This document shows, piece after piece, positions 1 through 8,098 of a stretch of DNA of 64,000 nt. The notes under the pieces are model-generated. The model did not search any database. It worked only from the letters and a program-made list of their open reading frames with translations, and was not told where the DNA came from. The DNA comes from Enterenecus faecium. GTDB taxonomy: Bacteria; Bacillota; Clostridia; Oscillospirales; Oscillospiraceae. The stretch is taken from the NCBI GenBank assembly GCA_018713215.1, contig DVFO01000048.1, forward strand, positions 32,122-96,121. The letters run 5' to 3'. The position numbers were made by a program, and so were the translations under genes. Numbering within the stretch: position 1 is the first letter of the stretch; each line of letters opens with the position of its first letter.

Positions 1-1244
1 TGGGCGCCGAGGAGTTCGGCTTTGCCACCGCCCCCCTGGTCACCCTGGGCTGTGTAATGATGCGGGTGTGCAACCTGGACACCTGCCCTATGGGTGTGGC
101 CACCCAGAACCCGGAACTGCGCCGTCGGTTTATGGGCAAGCCCGAGTATGTGGAAACCTTCATGCGCTTCATCGCCCAGGAGCTGCGGGAGTACATGGCC
201 AAGCTGGGCGTGCGCACGGTGGACGAGATGGTGGGCCGCACCGATCTGCTCCGCCAGAGAACCGACCTGACGGGCAACGCCGCCCAGGTGGATTTGAGTG
301 GCATTCTGGCCCAGGTCCCGGACAGCCAGACCGTCTTTGACCCCCAGCACGCGTACGACTTCCACCTGGAGCGCACCAAGGACGAGCAGGTGCTGCTCAA
401 GAGCGCCAAGATCAAGGACAGCCTGTCCAGTGGCCGGGCCCACACGGTGGAGGTACAGCTGTTGAACACCGACCGCAGCTTCGGCACCCTGCTGGGCTCC
501 GAGCTCACCCGCCGCCATCCCCACGGCCTGCCCCAGGACACCATCACGGTCCGCTGCCATGGCGCAGGCGGCCAGAGCTTCGGCGCCTTCATCCCCCAGG
601 GCCTCACCTTGGAGCTGGAGGGGGACAGCAACGACTACTTCGGCAAGGGCCTGTCTGGCGGCAAGCTGGTGGTGTATCCCTCCAAGCAGGCGAACTTTGT
701 CCCCCATGAGAATATTATCATCGGCAACGTAGCCCTGTACGGTGCCACCTCCGGCCAGGCTTACATCAACGGCATGGCAGGAGAGCGGTTCTGCGTGCGG
801 AACTCCGGCGCCCGTGCCGTGGTGGAAGGCGTGGGCGAGCACGGCTGCGAGTATATGACCGGCGGCTGTGTGGTGGTTCTGGGCCCCACGGGTAAGAATT
901 TCGCCGCCGGTATGAGCGGCGGCGTGGTGTACGTGTTGGACGAGGGCAACGCTCTGTACCGGAACCTGAACAAGGGTCAGGTGCTCATGGAGAAGGTGGA
1001 GAGCAAGTTCGACCGGGAGGAGCTGCGGCAGATGCTCCAGGACCATGTAGCCGCCACCGGCTCGGAGAAGGCCCGTCAGGTGCTGGACGACTTTGACGCC
1101 TATCTGCCCCGGTTCAAGAAGATCATCCCCGGAGAATATAAGAAACTCATGCAGCTCTCCGCCCAATTTGAAGAGCAGGGCATGAGCCGGGAAGAGGCCC
1201 AGATCGAGGCGTTCTACGCCAGCGTGGCAGGAAAGGAAGGTTGA
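1..1244 (+). CDS. gltB: Glutamate synthase large subunit, C-terminal part (5' truncated by window edge)
   Basis: The frame is open from the window edge, so only about the last 413 residues of a roughly 1500-residue protein are present. The family makes glutamate from 2-oxoglutarate and glutamine-derived ammonia in the cytoplasm. The first visible residues hold the cysteines of the [3Fe-4S] cluster in the pattern C-x5-C-x4-C, ending in NLDTCPMGVATQ, which is diagnostic for the FMN/iron-sulfur synthase domain. The glycine-rich GXGXG beta-helix domain follows at roughly residues 170-340 of the visible part (SGGKLVVYPS, GERFCVRNSGA, GKNFAAGMSGG). The next gene, gltD, starts six bases after the stop, so the two subunits are co-transcribed. 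Identification is secure; the start is outside the window. Confidence 0.97.
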   Translation, partial: GAEEFGFATAPLVTLGCVMMRVCNLDTCPMGVATQNPELRRRFMGKPEYVETFMRFIAQELREYMAKLGVRTVDEMVGRTDLLRQRTDLTGNAAQVDLSGILAQVPDSQTVFDPQHAYDFHLERTKDEQVLLKSAKIKDSLSSGRAHTVEVQLLNTDRSFGTLLGSELTRRHPHGLPQDTITVRCHGAGGQSFGAFIPQGLTLELEGDSNDYFGKGLSGGKLVVYPSKQANFVPHENIIIGNVALYGATSGQAYINGMAGERFCVRNSGARAVVEGVGEHGCEYMTGGCVVVLGPTGKNFAAGMSGGVVYVLDEGNALYRNLNKGQVLMEKVESKFDREELRQMLQDHVAATGSEKARQVLDDFDAYLPRFKKIIPGEYKKLMQLSAQFEEQGMSREEAQIEAFYASVAGKEG

Positions 1245-1249
1245 GGAAG

Positions 1250-2737
1250 ATGGGAAAGCCCACAGGATTTATGGAATATCAACGGCAGAACGGGCCTTCC
1301 GTCCCGCCTCTGGAGCGCATTCAAACCTTTGACGAGTTCCACACCACCCTCACCCTCCAGCAGCAACAGCAGCAGGGGGCCCGGTGTATGGACTGCGGCG
1401 TCCCCTTCTGTCAGGCGGGGATGATGATTGGCGGCATGGCCTCCGGTTGTCCCCTCCACAACCTGGTGCCTGAGATCAACGATCTGGTATACCACGGCAA
1501 CTGGGAACAGGCGTATATCCGCCTCAGCCGCACCCACTGCCTGCCCGAGTTCACCTCCCGGGTGTGTCCCGCCCTGTGTGAGGCGGCCTGTACCTGCGGG
1601 GAATACAGTGAGCCGGTCACCACCAAGGACAACGAGCGCCAGGTCATTGAGTACGCCTTTGCCCATGGCCTGGTGAGCGGGGAGCCTCCCAAGGTACGCA
1701 CGGGCAAGCGGGTGGCTGTGGTGGGCAGCGGCCCGGCGGGGCTGTCTGCGGCGCTGCTGCTCAACCAGCGCGGCCACTCTGTGACGGTGTTCGAGCGCCA
1801 CGATCGCCCTGGTGGACTACTGCGCTACGGCATTCCCAATATGAAGCTGGACAAGAAGGTCATCGACCGCCGCATTGCTCTCATGGAGCAGGCGGGGGTA
1901 GAGTTCCGCTGTCACGTGGACGTGGGCCGCACGGTCACCGCCCAGGAACTTCTGGAGCAGTACGACCGGGTGATTCTGGCCTGCGGGGCCAGCCAGCCCC
2001 GGGACCTGCCGGTACCCGGACGGGAGGCCCAGGGGGTGATGTTCGCCGTGGACTTCCTCACCCAGGTGACGAAAGAGTTGCTGGACAGCGACTTCCAGAC
2101 TGTCCCCACTCATCTGGCCCAGGGCAAGCAGGTGCTGGTTATCGGCGGCGGCGACACGGGCAACGACTGCGTGGGTACCGCCATCCGACTGGGGGCAGCG
2201 GGGGTGACCCAGCTGGAGATGATGCCCAAGGCCCCGGAGACCCGTACCCCCGGCAACCCCTGGCCCCAGTGGCCCCGGGTGTTAAAGACCGACTACGGAC
2301 AGCAGGAGGCCATCGCTGTGTTTGGAGAAGACCCCCGCCGCTACCAGACTACGGTGAAGGAGTTTCAGCAGGACGCGGAGGGCAAGGTGTGCGGAGCCGT
2401 GCTGGTGAGCCTGGAACCCAAAAAGGACGAGGCAACCGGACGGATGCAGATGGTCCCCGTGGAGGGCAGCGAGGTAGAGGTGCCCGCCGACCTGGTGCTC
2501 ATCGCCGCAGGCTTTTTGGGCAGTGAGGAGTATGTGACCCAGGCCTTTGGCGTGGAGCGGGACGGCCGCACCAACGTGGCCACCCAGCCCGGCGGCTATG
2601 AGACCAGCGTGGAGCGGGTGTTTACCGCCGGAGACATGCACCGGGGCCAATCCCTGGTGGTATGGGCCATTGCCGAGGGCCGGGAAGCGGCCCGGGCGGT
2701 GGATGCCTCCCTCATGGGATACAGCAACCTATCATGA
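1250..2737 (+). CDS. gltD: Glutamate synthase small subunit
   Basis: This 495-residue flavoprotein passes electrons from NAD(P)H to the large subunit. The N-terminal quarter carries the double [4Fe-4S] cysteine pattern (CMDCGVPFCQAG, later RVCPALCEAACTCG). An FAD-binding dinucleotide fold begins near residue 154 (VAVVGSGPAGLSAA) and the NAD(P)H-binding fold near residue 294 (VLVIGGGDTGNDCVG). The start is set at the ATG at 1250 because MGKPTGFMEYQR is the usual family N-terminus and AGGAAG lies just upstream. A TTG at 1241 overlapping the gltB stop is possible but less likely. A strong terminator follows at 2744. Confidence 0.96.
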   Translation: MGKPTGFMEYQRQNGPSVPPLERIQTFDEFHTTLTLQQQQQQGARCMDCGVPFCQAGMMIGGMASGCPLHNLVPEINDLVYHGNWEQAYIRLSRTHCLPEFTSRVCPALCEAACTCGEYSEPVTTKDNERQVIEYAFAHGLVSGEPPKVRTGKRVAVVGSGPAGLSAALLLNQRGHSVTVFERHDRPGGLLRYGIPNMKLDKKVIDRRIALMEQAGVEFRCHVDVGRTVTAQELLEQYDRVILACGASQPRDLPVPGREAQGVMFAVDFLTQVTKELLDSDFQTVPTHLAQGKQVLVIGGGDTGNDCVGTAIRLGAAGVTQLEMMPKAPETRTPGNPWPQWPRVLKTDYGQQEAIAVFGEDPRRYQTTVKEFQQDAEGKVCGAVLVSLEPKKDEATGRMQMVPVEGSEVEVPADLVLIAAGFLGSEEYVTQAFGVERDGRTNVATQPGGYETSVERVFTAGDMHRGQSLVVWAIAEGREAARAVDASLMGYSNLS

Positions 2738-2743
2738 TACAGA

Positions 2744-2783
2744 GAGTCCGGCACGGGGGTATCCTCGTGCCGGACTCCTTTTA
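2744..2783. terminator. Bidirectional terminator between gltD and the TetR gene
   Basis: A 12-bp perfect stem (GAGTCCGGCACG and its complement, 2744-2755 and 2766-2777) with a 10-base loop is followed by CTTTT on the plus strand. It ends gltD, and the convergent TetR gene stops inside its T-tract, so it probably serves both directions. Confidence 0.85.
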
Positions 2784-3341
2784 TTCCTGTTTTCGGGCGT
2801 GCAGCTCTTCCACCAGGGCCCGAGAGCAGTGCTCGGTGATCTGGGCGATGGCGGCAATGGTGCCTGGGGTGTCGATGGCTTTTCCCTCGCACATGGCGTA
2901 GTAGCCCCCGAAAATGGCGAAGTTGAGATAGACATTGAAGAACAGATCGTCTTCATATTGGGGATAGGCCTGAAAAATCCGCTCCTTCAGGGCGGTGTGG
3001 AGTTTGATCACGAAATTTCCCCGCTGGGGGCCGGAAAACAGCTTGTCAATTCGGGCAGACTGGGCGTAAAAGGCCAGAAACAGCTCCTGGGTGAACTCTT
3101 TGGGGTGTTCCACCACGTATTGAGGGTGGGGGAGGTTGTCCACCACCTGCTGGATCAGCTCCTGTTCCAACTGATCGGACAGGTGGTAGATGTCTGTGAA
3201 GTGGGTGTAAAAGGTGGACTTGTTGATTTCCGCCTTTTCACACAGCTCCTTGACCGTGATTTTCTCCAGGGGCTTGTGGGCCCGCAGTTCCATAAAGGCG
3301 GTGATGATACTCCGCCGGGTTTTCTTCACTCGAATGTCCAT
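2781..3341 (-). CDS. TetR/AcrR family transcriptional regulator
   Basis: The 186-residue protein has a TetR-type N-terminal helix-turn-helix: after RRSIITAFMELRAHKPLEKI comes TVKELCEKAEINKSTFYTHF (about residues 29-48), with the typical KSTFYTHF recognition helix. The rest is an all-helical ligand/dimer domain whose ligand cannot be told from the sequence. It is transcribed away from glgB across a 146-base divergent region holding two copies of GTTG-N5-CCGACC. One copy lies exactly in the spacer of the regulator's own promoter, so autorepression is likely; whether it also controls glgB is inference. The gene ends in the terminator shared with gltD. Confidence 0.9.
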   Translation of the reverse strand: MDIRVKKTRRSIITAFMELRAHKPLEKITVKELCEKAEINKSTFYTHFTDIYHLSDQLEQELIQQVVDNLPHPQYVVEHPKEFTQELFLAFYAQSARIDKLFSGPQRGNFVIKLHTALKERIFQAYPQYEDDLFFNVYLNFAIFGGYYAMCEGKAIDTPGTIAAIAQITEHCSRALVEELHARKQE

Positions 3342-3375
3342 ATACCCCGTCCTTTCCCGACACTTTGCTGCAAAG

Positions 3376-3390
3376 GTTGGTTATCCGACC
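3376..3390. promoter_or_regulatory. Candidate TetR operator, copy 1
   Basis: GTTGGTTATCCGACC. It forms an imperfect palindrome (GGTTGG/CCGACC) and matches a second copy 70 bp downstream in the pattern GTTG-N5-CCGACC. It lies in the TetR-glgB divergent region. Confidence 0.5.
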
Positions 3391-3439
3391 GCTGGCCTCA
3401 GCTGCTGGTGTGCAGCGGAGACGATACCATGTATACTCC

Positions 3440-3468
3440 ATTATAGTTGAAAAACCGACCATTGTCTA
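3440..3468 (-). promoter_or_regulatory. TetR-gene promoter with embedded operator copy 2
   Basis: On the minus strand, TAGACA (3463-3468) and TATAAT (3440-3445) are separated by exactly 17 bases. The second operator copy, GTTGAAAAACCGACC in plus-strand reading (3446-3460), fills this spacer. Repressor bound there would block RNA polymerase, as in classical TetR autoregulation. Confidence 0.65.
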
Positions 3469-3487
3469 GAAATGTCAGGAGGCTGCC

Positions 3488-5281
3488 ATGGATTTTTACG
3501 GATTTTACACGGGCCAGGAATTTGAGGCCTATCGCTTTCTCGGAGCCCAGGTGCAGGGGGACGGCAGCGTGGTCTTCCGCACCTTCGCCCCCAATGCCGC
3601 CAGCATCTCGGTGATTGGAGACTTCAACAGCTGGCAGGGCAGTGACATGCACAAGATCTACGACGGGAACTTCTGGGAGCTCACCGTTCCCCAGGTGGAG
3701 GTGGGGTCCCGGTACAAATTCCGCATCACCAGCCAGACAGGAAAAACCATCGACCACTGCGACCCCTATGGATTTGGCAGCGAAAAGCGGCCCCATACCG
3801 CCTCCGTGGTCCACACCCTGGACCGCTATTCCTTCCAGGATGGGGCGTGGATGGACCGCAGGGGAGAGGGGTACCAGCAGCCCCTGAACATTTACGAGGT
3901 GCACCTGGGCTCGTGGCAGAGAAAATCCGATGCCCCCGACGACTGGTATACCTATGAGGAGCTGGCCCAGCGGCTCATCCCCTATGTCAAGGAGTGCGGC
4001 TATAACTATATTGAGTTGATGCCTCTGGCCGAGCACCCCTGTGATGCCTCCTGGGGGTATCAGGACACCGGATTTTTCAGCCCCACCTCCCGCTATGGGA
4101 CCCCCGATCAGCTGCGGTTCTTCATTGACCAGTGTCACCAAAACCACATCGGGGTCATCATGGATTTTGTCCCGGTGCACTTTGCGGTGGACGACTACGC
4201 CTTGTGGAATTATGACGGCACCCCTCTCTATGAGTATCCCAACACCGCGGTGGGCCGCAGCGAGTGGGGCAGCTGCAACTTCATGCACTCCAGAGGGGAA
4301 GTTCGGAGTTTCCTCCAGTCGGCGGCCCTCTACTGGCTGAAGGAGTTCCACGTGGACGGCCTGCGCATGGATGCGGTGAGCAACCTTATCTACTGGCAGG
4401 GAGACCCGGGACGGGGGGAGAACCGTGGAGCCATCCAGTTTTTGCAGACCATGAACCAGGGCCTCAAGCAGCGGCAGCCCCACGCCCTGCTCATTGCCGA
4501 GGACTCCACCTCCTATTCCGGTGTGACCAGAGACGTGGCCCACGGCGGACTGGGCTTTGACTACAAGTGGGATCTGGGGTGGATGAACGACACCCTGTCC
4601 TACTTCCAGACCCCGCCCCAGATGCGGCCCCAGCACTACCACAAACTCACCTTCTCCATGATGTATTTCTATCAGGAGCGGTATCTGCTCCCCCTGTCCC
4701 ATGACGAGGTGGTCCACGGCAAGGCCACCATCCTCCAGAAGATGCACGGGGACTATGAGGAGAAGTTCCCCCAGGCTAGAGCTCTGTACTGCTACATGAT
4801 GGCCCATCCTGGGAAGAAACTTAACTTCATGGGCAATGAGATTGGGCAGTTCCGGGAGTGGGACGAGAGCAGGGAACAGGACTGGAATCTGCTCTGTTAT
4901 CCGAAACACGATGAATTGTTCCGGTTCATCCGGGACCTCAACCACCTGTATCTGAGCCACTCCGCCCTGTGGCAGGAGGATGACCGAGAGCAGGGGTTCC
5001 GGTGGCTGGACTGCCACCAGGAGGAGCGGTGCATCTACGCCATGGAACGGCGCAGCGAAAAAGAGCGTCTGGTGTTCGTGTTCAACTTCTCGGACCAGAC
5101 GCAGGACGGCTACCAACTCCCTGTGGAGGGTTGCGCTGGACTGCGGCCCATCCTCTCCACGGAGTGGGAGGAGTACGGCGGGGGCGTAAAGCGGGACGAG
5201 AACGTCTTGCACGTCCAGCACAACCAAGTTCAACTCTCTCTTCCGCCCTATTCGGGGCTGTGCCTGGCGGTGGAAGGATAA
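3488..5281 (+). CDS. glgB: 1,4-alpha-glucan branching enzyme
   Basis: A 597-residue GH13 enzyme that makes alpha-1,6 branches in glycogen. An N-terminal CBM48 module (about residues 15-110; FAPNAASISVIGDFNSW) precedes the barrel. The conserved GH13 regions are DFVPVHF, GLRMDAVSNL (nucleophile Asp near 293), LIAEDST (acid Glu near 337) and LSHDEVVHG (near 405). It is shorter than the E. coli enzyme because the extra N1 domain is absent, as in many Firmicutes. The ATG at 3488 follows AGGAGGCTGCC. No other glycogen gene is adjacent, so here glgB is isolated, beside a divergent TetR gene. Confidence 0.95.
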   Translation: MDFYGFYTGQEFEAYRFLGAQVQGDGSVVFRTFAPNAASISVIGDFNSWQGSDMHKIYDGNFWELTVPQVEVGSRYKFRITSQTGKTIDHCDPYGFGSEKRPHTASVVHTLDRYSFQDGAWMDRRGEGYQQPLNIYEVHLGSWQRKSDAPDDWYTYEELAQRLIPYVKECGYNYIELMPLAEHPCDASWGYQDTGFFSPTSRYGTPDQLRFFIDQCHQNHIGVIMDFVPVHFAVDDYALWNYDGTPLYEYPNTAVGRSEWGSCNFMHSRGEVRSFLQSAALYWLKEFHVDGLRMDAVSNLIYWQGDPGRGENRGAIQFLQTMNQGLKQRQPHALLIAEDSTSYSGVTRDVAHGGLGFDYKWDLGWMNDTLSYFQTPPQMRPQHYHKLTFSMMYFYQERYLLPLSHDEVVHGKATILQKMHGDYEEKFPQARALYCYMMAHPGKKLNFMGNEIGQFREWDESREQDWNLLCYPKHDELFRFIRDLNHLYLSHSALWQEDDREQGFRWLDCHQEERCIYAMERRSEKERLVFVFNFSDQTQDGYQLPVEGCAGLRPILSTEWEEYGGGVKRDENVLHVQHNQVQLSLPPYSGLCLAVEG

Positions 5282-5285
5282 AAAA

Positions 5286-5324
5286 CAGCAAGGCCTGGAA
5301 TCGCTGGGATTTCAGGCCTTGCTG
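5286..5324 (+). terminator. Hairpin after glgB, weak terminator
   Basis: A perfect 12-bp inverted repeat (CAGCAAGGCCTG / CAGGCCTTGCTG) with a 15-base loop begins five bases after the glgB stop. No T-run follows, so it may protect the mRNA 3' end rather than act as a classical intrinsic terminator. Confidence 0.5.
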
Positions 5325-5403
5325 CACATGAGAGTGGCATGTTCAGAAGAGGGAATGAAGGGGGGCGTAGTATGGAGAATTCGTTAATTCATTGCTTTTT
5401 TGG

Positions 5404-5440
5404 AAAGAAAAAGTCCTGAACGCAGATGCGTTCAGGACTT

Positions 5441-5441
<1 letters not shown>
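5404..5441 (-). terminator. Terminator of minus-strand tRNA-Ala
   Basis: A 15-bp stem (5410-5424 with 5427-5441) with a 3-base loop lies directly against the encoded CCA end and is followed on the minus strand by TTTCTTTCC and further T's. Confidence 0.85.
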
Positions 5442-5516
<75 letters not shown>

Positions 5517-5563
5517 GAGTCGTTATTTTGTTTTTGCGGCGGTCTCTCGCGCCGACAAAAGTG

Positions 5564-5592
5564 AGTATATCAGAGAGGGGGTGGTTTGTCAA
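5564..5592 (-). promoter_or_regulatory. Promoter of tRNA-Ala copy 1
   Basis: On the minus strand, consensus TTGACA (5587-5592) and TATACT (5564-5569) are separated by 17 bases, about 50 bases upstream of the tRNA 5' end. Confidence 0.85.
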
Positions 5593-5898
5593 CAAGAAAT
5601 TTCAAAAAATCTAAATTTTTTTCTTGGCCCTTTGTGCCTCTTATTTTCGGCCTTGTGTGCCCCGGAAACAACGTGGCCAGGGGGGACGCACAGGACAGTC
5701 TGGGGAAGCCTGCACAGCTGGCCACGCACCAGAGAGTTGCCTACATGAAGAACTACTTCTTGGGAGCGATGCCATACACGGCCGGATACCCATATGATGT
5801 CTATATTCTATATCTATAAATTACAGATGTATATGAACAGGGATGTAGGGCCTGTTTTAGCCTCTGCAAAAAAATCTGAAATTTTCTGAAAAAAGCCC
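5593..5898. other. Inter-tRNA region without a gene; contains an imperfect long hairpin
   Basis: No credible protein gene lies between the two divergent tRNA promoters. A 77-codon open frame here has no ribosome binding site and no recognisable protein. The notable structure is an inverted repeat, CGTGGCCAG (5672-5680) with CTGGCCACG (5718-5726), around a GC-rich 37-base interior. It could fold as an RNA or cruciform. No promoter or terminator is clearly tied to it, so an RNA gene is not claimed. Confidence 0.35.
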
Positions 5899-5927
5899 TT
5901 GACTTTTCTTGCACCCCCTGTTATACT
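5899..5927 (+). promoter_or_regulatory. Promoter of tRNA-Ala copy 2
   Basis: TTGACT (5899-5904) and TATACT (5922-5927) with a 17-base spacer, 43 bases upstream of the tRNA. The design mirrors that of copy 1. Confidence 0.85.
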
Positions 5928-5970
5928 AACACTCGTTCCGCAGGGGACGCGACAAAAACCAATAAGACCT

Positions 5971-6045
<75 letters not shown>

Positions 6046-6046
<1 letters not shown>

Positions 6047-6086
6047 AAAGACCTGAAACCATTTGGTTTCAGGTCTTTTGTTTTTT
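6046..6086 (+). terminator. Terminator of tRNA-Ala copy 2
   Basis: A perfect 15-bp stem (6046-6060 with 6065-6079), 4-base loop, then GTTTTTTC. Confidence 0.9.
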
Positions 6087-6174
6087 CTTCGGGCGTTGCA
6101 TCCAGAGATATGCCGTGCTATGATTATGGTAACAAGGGGAGCGGATAACGCCGGAGATCTGAGAGGTGATAGCA

Positions 6175-6351
6175 ATGAAGCATTTGAAACGATTTCTGTT
6201 GCTGTTGGTTGCGTTGTTTGTAGGTGCTGGCCTGGGTCATATCCTGTTGTCGGAGTTTGAGCCGTTACGACTGATTGCCTTTCTTGTGTTGTGTTTGGCT
6301 TTGGGCGAACTGTTCTATCAGATTGATCAAAGAACGCAAGATCAATCGTGA
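6175..6351 (+). CDS. Small two-helix membrane protein, unknown function
   Basis: The 58-residue product starts MKHLKRF and has two hydrophobic segments (about residues 8-26 and 33-52) with a short charged C-terminus. The ATG at 6175 is chosen over an in-frame GTG at 6166 because GAGAGG (6161-6166) sits at the right distance. I do not recognise a family. It is followed by another small membrane protein gene on the same strand. Confidence 0.6.
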   Translation: MKHLKRFLLLLVALFVGAGLGHILLSEFEPLRLIAFLVLCLALGELFYQIDQRTQDQS

Positions 6352-6462
6352 GAGTGGGGAGCCGTTGCATCTGACAAACTCTTTACCGTACCTGGGTGGC
6401 TCTGTTTACCTGTGTGTGCTATGATTTCCTTATCCGATGCCATGGAGAGAGGGAGCCGGAAG

Positions 6463-6723
6463 ATGAGAAAGCTACAGATGTGGGATTTGGCCTCTGCACT
6501 GGTGTTTTTGGCGGGGGCCGTACTGTTTGGCGTGCCCTGTTTTCGGTATGAGGTGGTGACACCGCTATCCGGGCTTGGTGCACTGGTTGCAGTAGTTGGG
6601 GTGATCATGGGTCTGGTGAAGGTGCGCTGCCCGTGTTGCGGGGCTTTTCTTGGTGCTCTAGTGTCTTCCAAACGCCCCTTTTGTCCCAGTTGTGGGCGCA
6701 ATTTGGAAAAAGTGCTGCGATAA
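6463..6723 (+). CDS. Small membrane protein with C-terminal zinc-ribbon-like CxxC pair
   Basis: 86 residues: two hydrophobic helices (about residues 8-27 and 33-52) followed by a cytoplasmic-looking tail with CPCC and CPSC separated by 17 residues, the spacing of a small zinc ribbon. The ATG at 6463 is preferred because GAGAGAGGGAG ends about seven bases upstream; in-frame codons further upstream lack such a site. The function is unknown. A strong terminator follows at once. Confidence 0.65.
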   Translation: MRKLQMWDLASALVFLAGAVLFGVPCFRYEVVTPLSGLGALVAVVGVIMGLVKVRCPCCGAFLGALVSSKRPFCPSCGRNLEKVLR

Positions 6724-6724
6724 G

Positions 6725-6763
6725 AAAAGCTCTGGAACCCGCCACAGGTTCCAGAGCTTTTTT
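6725..6763. terminator. Bidirectional terminator between the zinc-ribbon membrane protein and tspO
   Basis: A 15-bp stem AAAAGCTCTGGAACC (6725-6739) with its complement (6747-6761), 7-base loop, T-runs on both strands. The convergent TspO gene stops at its edge. Confidence 0.88.
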
Positions 6764-7236
6764 CATCGGTTGAGCCAGAAAATCCCCAAGTTGAGATACC
6801 CGGCAAAGGCCACCCACGCCAGGTAGGGCAGCATCAGCCAGAACGTGCGGCGGTCCAGGGCGGAAAATTGCAGGGTGGTGAGGAGAATGAGGCACCACAG
6901 CAACACCAGCCAGAAAAAGGACACCAGATAGAGCCCCAGGTTGAAAAAGAGGATGGACCACAGGAAGTTAAACCCCAACTGAATGCCGTAGAACACAAGG
7001 GCCCGCTTGACCAGCTTTTCTGGGCCCTGGGACCGGACTACCAAATAAGAGGCAATTCCCATCAGGACAAAGAGCACCGTCCACACCACGGGAAACAGCC
7101 AACCTGGCGGGGAGAGCGGCGGCTGGTTTAGGGCCTGAAAGCCCTCCATGGCACCCCGGGTCACCCAGCCGGACAGGCCGCCCACCGCCAGGGGGATGGC
7201 AATGCACAACACCAATTGACGCAGTTTGTGACTCAT
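6763..7236 (-). CDS. tspO: TspO/MBR family protein
   Basis: The 157-residue integral membrane protein has five predicted helices and is rich in Trp, as expected for the tryptophan-rich sensory protein family, which binds tetrapyrroles and cholesterol-like ligands. Hallmarks are PPLSPPGWLFPVVWTVLF near residue 45 and NFLWSILFF near residue 95. The ATG at 7236 is selected because GGAGG lies eight bases upstream; an in-frame GTG three codons earlier would overlap that site. Its role in this organism is not evident. It is separated from the operon upstream by a terminator-like hairpin. Confidence 0.92.
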   Translation of the reverse strand: MSHKLRQLVLCIAIPLAVGGLSGWVTRGAMEGFQALNQPPLSPPGWLFPVVWTVLFVLMGIASYLVVRSQGPEKLVKRALVFYGIQLGFNFLWSILFFNLGLYLVSFFWLVLLWCLILLTTLQFSALDRRTFWLMLPYLAWVAFAGYLNLGIFWLNR

Positions 7237-7292
7237 TCCCAGCACCTCCGTTGCGGCTATTGTATGCTGCGTTGGGGATAATTATGCAATCA

Positions 7293-7329
7293 AACACCCC
7301 GTGAACCGTTCCGTGGTCCACGGGGTGTT
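7293..7329 (-). terminator. Terminator-like hairpin after the DUF454 gene
   Basis: An 11-bp perfect stem (AACACCCCGTG 7293-7303 with 7319-7329) lies just past the DUF454 stop, with TTTGATT following on the minus strand. The T-run is short, so termination may be partial. Confidence 0.55.
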
Positions 7330-7332
7330 GCG

Positions 7333-7749
7333 TTAAGCCTGAGAGGCGGTTTCGTCCAACTTACGGTAGTACTCCGCCTGGGCGGGGGAGAGGGTCTTGA
7401 TGCCGAAGATAAAGAAGAGAATGTGGAACAGCCACACACAGCCCAGGACGATGCGGCCCACCGGGACGCTGCCCATCATGAAAAAGCCGATGGACATCAC
7501 TAAGGTGACCGTGACCATGATGCGAAGTTTGGTGCTCCAGGTCATGCCCCGGCCTTTTGCAAAACTCTCCAGATTGTTTTTATACAGCTTGGTGGAGGTG
7601 AACCAGTTGTGCAGCCGCTGAGAACTGCGGGCAAAGCAGTAGGCCGCCAACATCAAAAAGGGAAAGGCGGGGAGCAGGGGCAGCACAGCGCCAACGGCGC
7701 CCAGGACCAGGCCAATACAACCCAATAGGATATAGAGCACTTTTTTCAT
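7333..7749 (-). CDS. DUF454 family inner-membrane protein (YbaN-like)
   Basis: 138 residues beginning MKKVLYILLGCIGLVLGAVG, followed by the family's LPLLPAFPFLMLAAYCFARSS signature (written here with one extra flanking residue on each side trimmed) and a second pair of membrane helices near residues 75-120. DUF454 proteins are small multi-helix membrane proteins of unknown function. It is the last gene of a four-gene minus-strand operon; its ATG follows the YgbA-family stop by four bases, with AGGAG upstream. The stable coupling to the ABC pair is the best hint to its job. Confidence 0.88.
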   Translation of the reverse strand: MKKVLYILLGCIGLVLGAVGAVLPLLPAFPFLMLAAYCFARSSQRLHNWFTSTKLYKNNLESFAKGRGMTWSTKLRIMVTVTLVMSIGFFMMGSVPVGRIVLGCVWLFHILFFIFGIKTLSPAQAEYYRKLDETASQA

Positions 7750-7753
7750 GGTA

Positions 7754-8098
7754 TCATCTCCTGTTTTGTCTTTGTTTCTCTCTGGTACTCTCCCACACGT
7801 GGCGCAGGGCCAGAATGGGGTGGTGGAGGAGCATCCGGGGCCCGGCGTAGCGCATGACCTGCCGAATTTGCTGGGCCATGTCCTTCCGGTAACAGTGCAC
7901 CTTGCAGTTGGAGCAGAAGGTTTTCGTCTCCATAAAGGGGCATTTGTCGCTGCGCTCCATGGCGTAGTCCTTCAGCGCCTGGCACTGGGGACACAGCTGT
8001 CCGGTGGGGGTGTGGTGAACGCCGTGGCAGTAGATGGCGATCATCTGCCCCACCACCTTCTGCTCCCGCTGGCGTTTTTTCTCCACAGCGGAGGCCAT
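7754..8098 (-). CDS. YgbA-type nitrous oxide-stimulated promoter family protein
   Basis: A 114-residue soluble protein with a conserved cysteine/histidine arrangement: IAIYCHGVHH, LCPQCQALKDYA, KCPFM, TFCSNCKVHCY and YAGPRMLLHHP. These match the small family named after E. coli YgbA, linked in the literature to nitrosative stress through NsrR. The cysteines suggest metal or iron-sulfur binding. The start codon overlaps the stop of the upstream ABC gene (TGATG), so translation is coupled. Confidence 0.85.
   Translation of the reverse strand: MASAVEKKRQREQKVVGQMIAIYCHGVHHTPTGQLCPQCQALKDYAMERSDKCPFMETKTFCSNCKVHCYRKDMAQQIRQVMRYAGPRMLLHHPILALRHVWESTREKQRQNRR

Noticed and set aside
3398..5233. 611-codon open frame antisense to glgB
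   Set aside because: It mirrors a confidently identified gene in a GC-rich genome, where the opposite strand is often open; its translation has no recognisable domain.
5586..5819. 77-codon frame between the tRNA genes
   Set aside because: Starts inside a tRNA promoter, lacks a ribosome site and resembles no protein.
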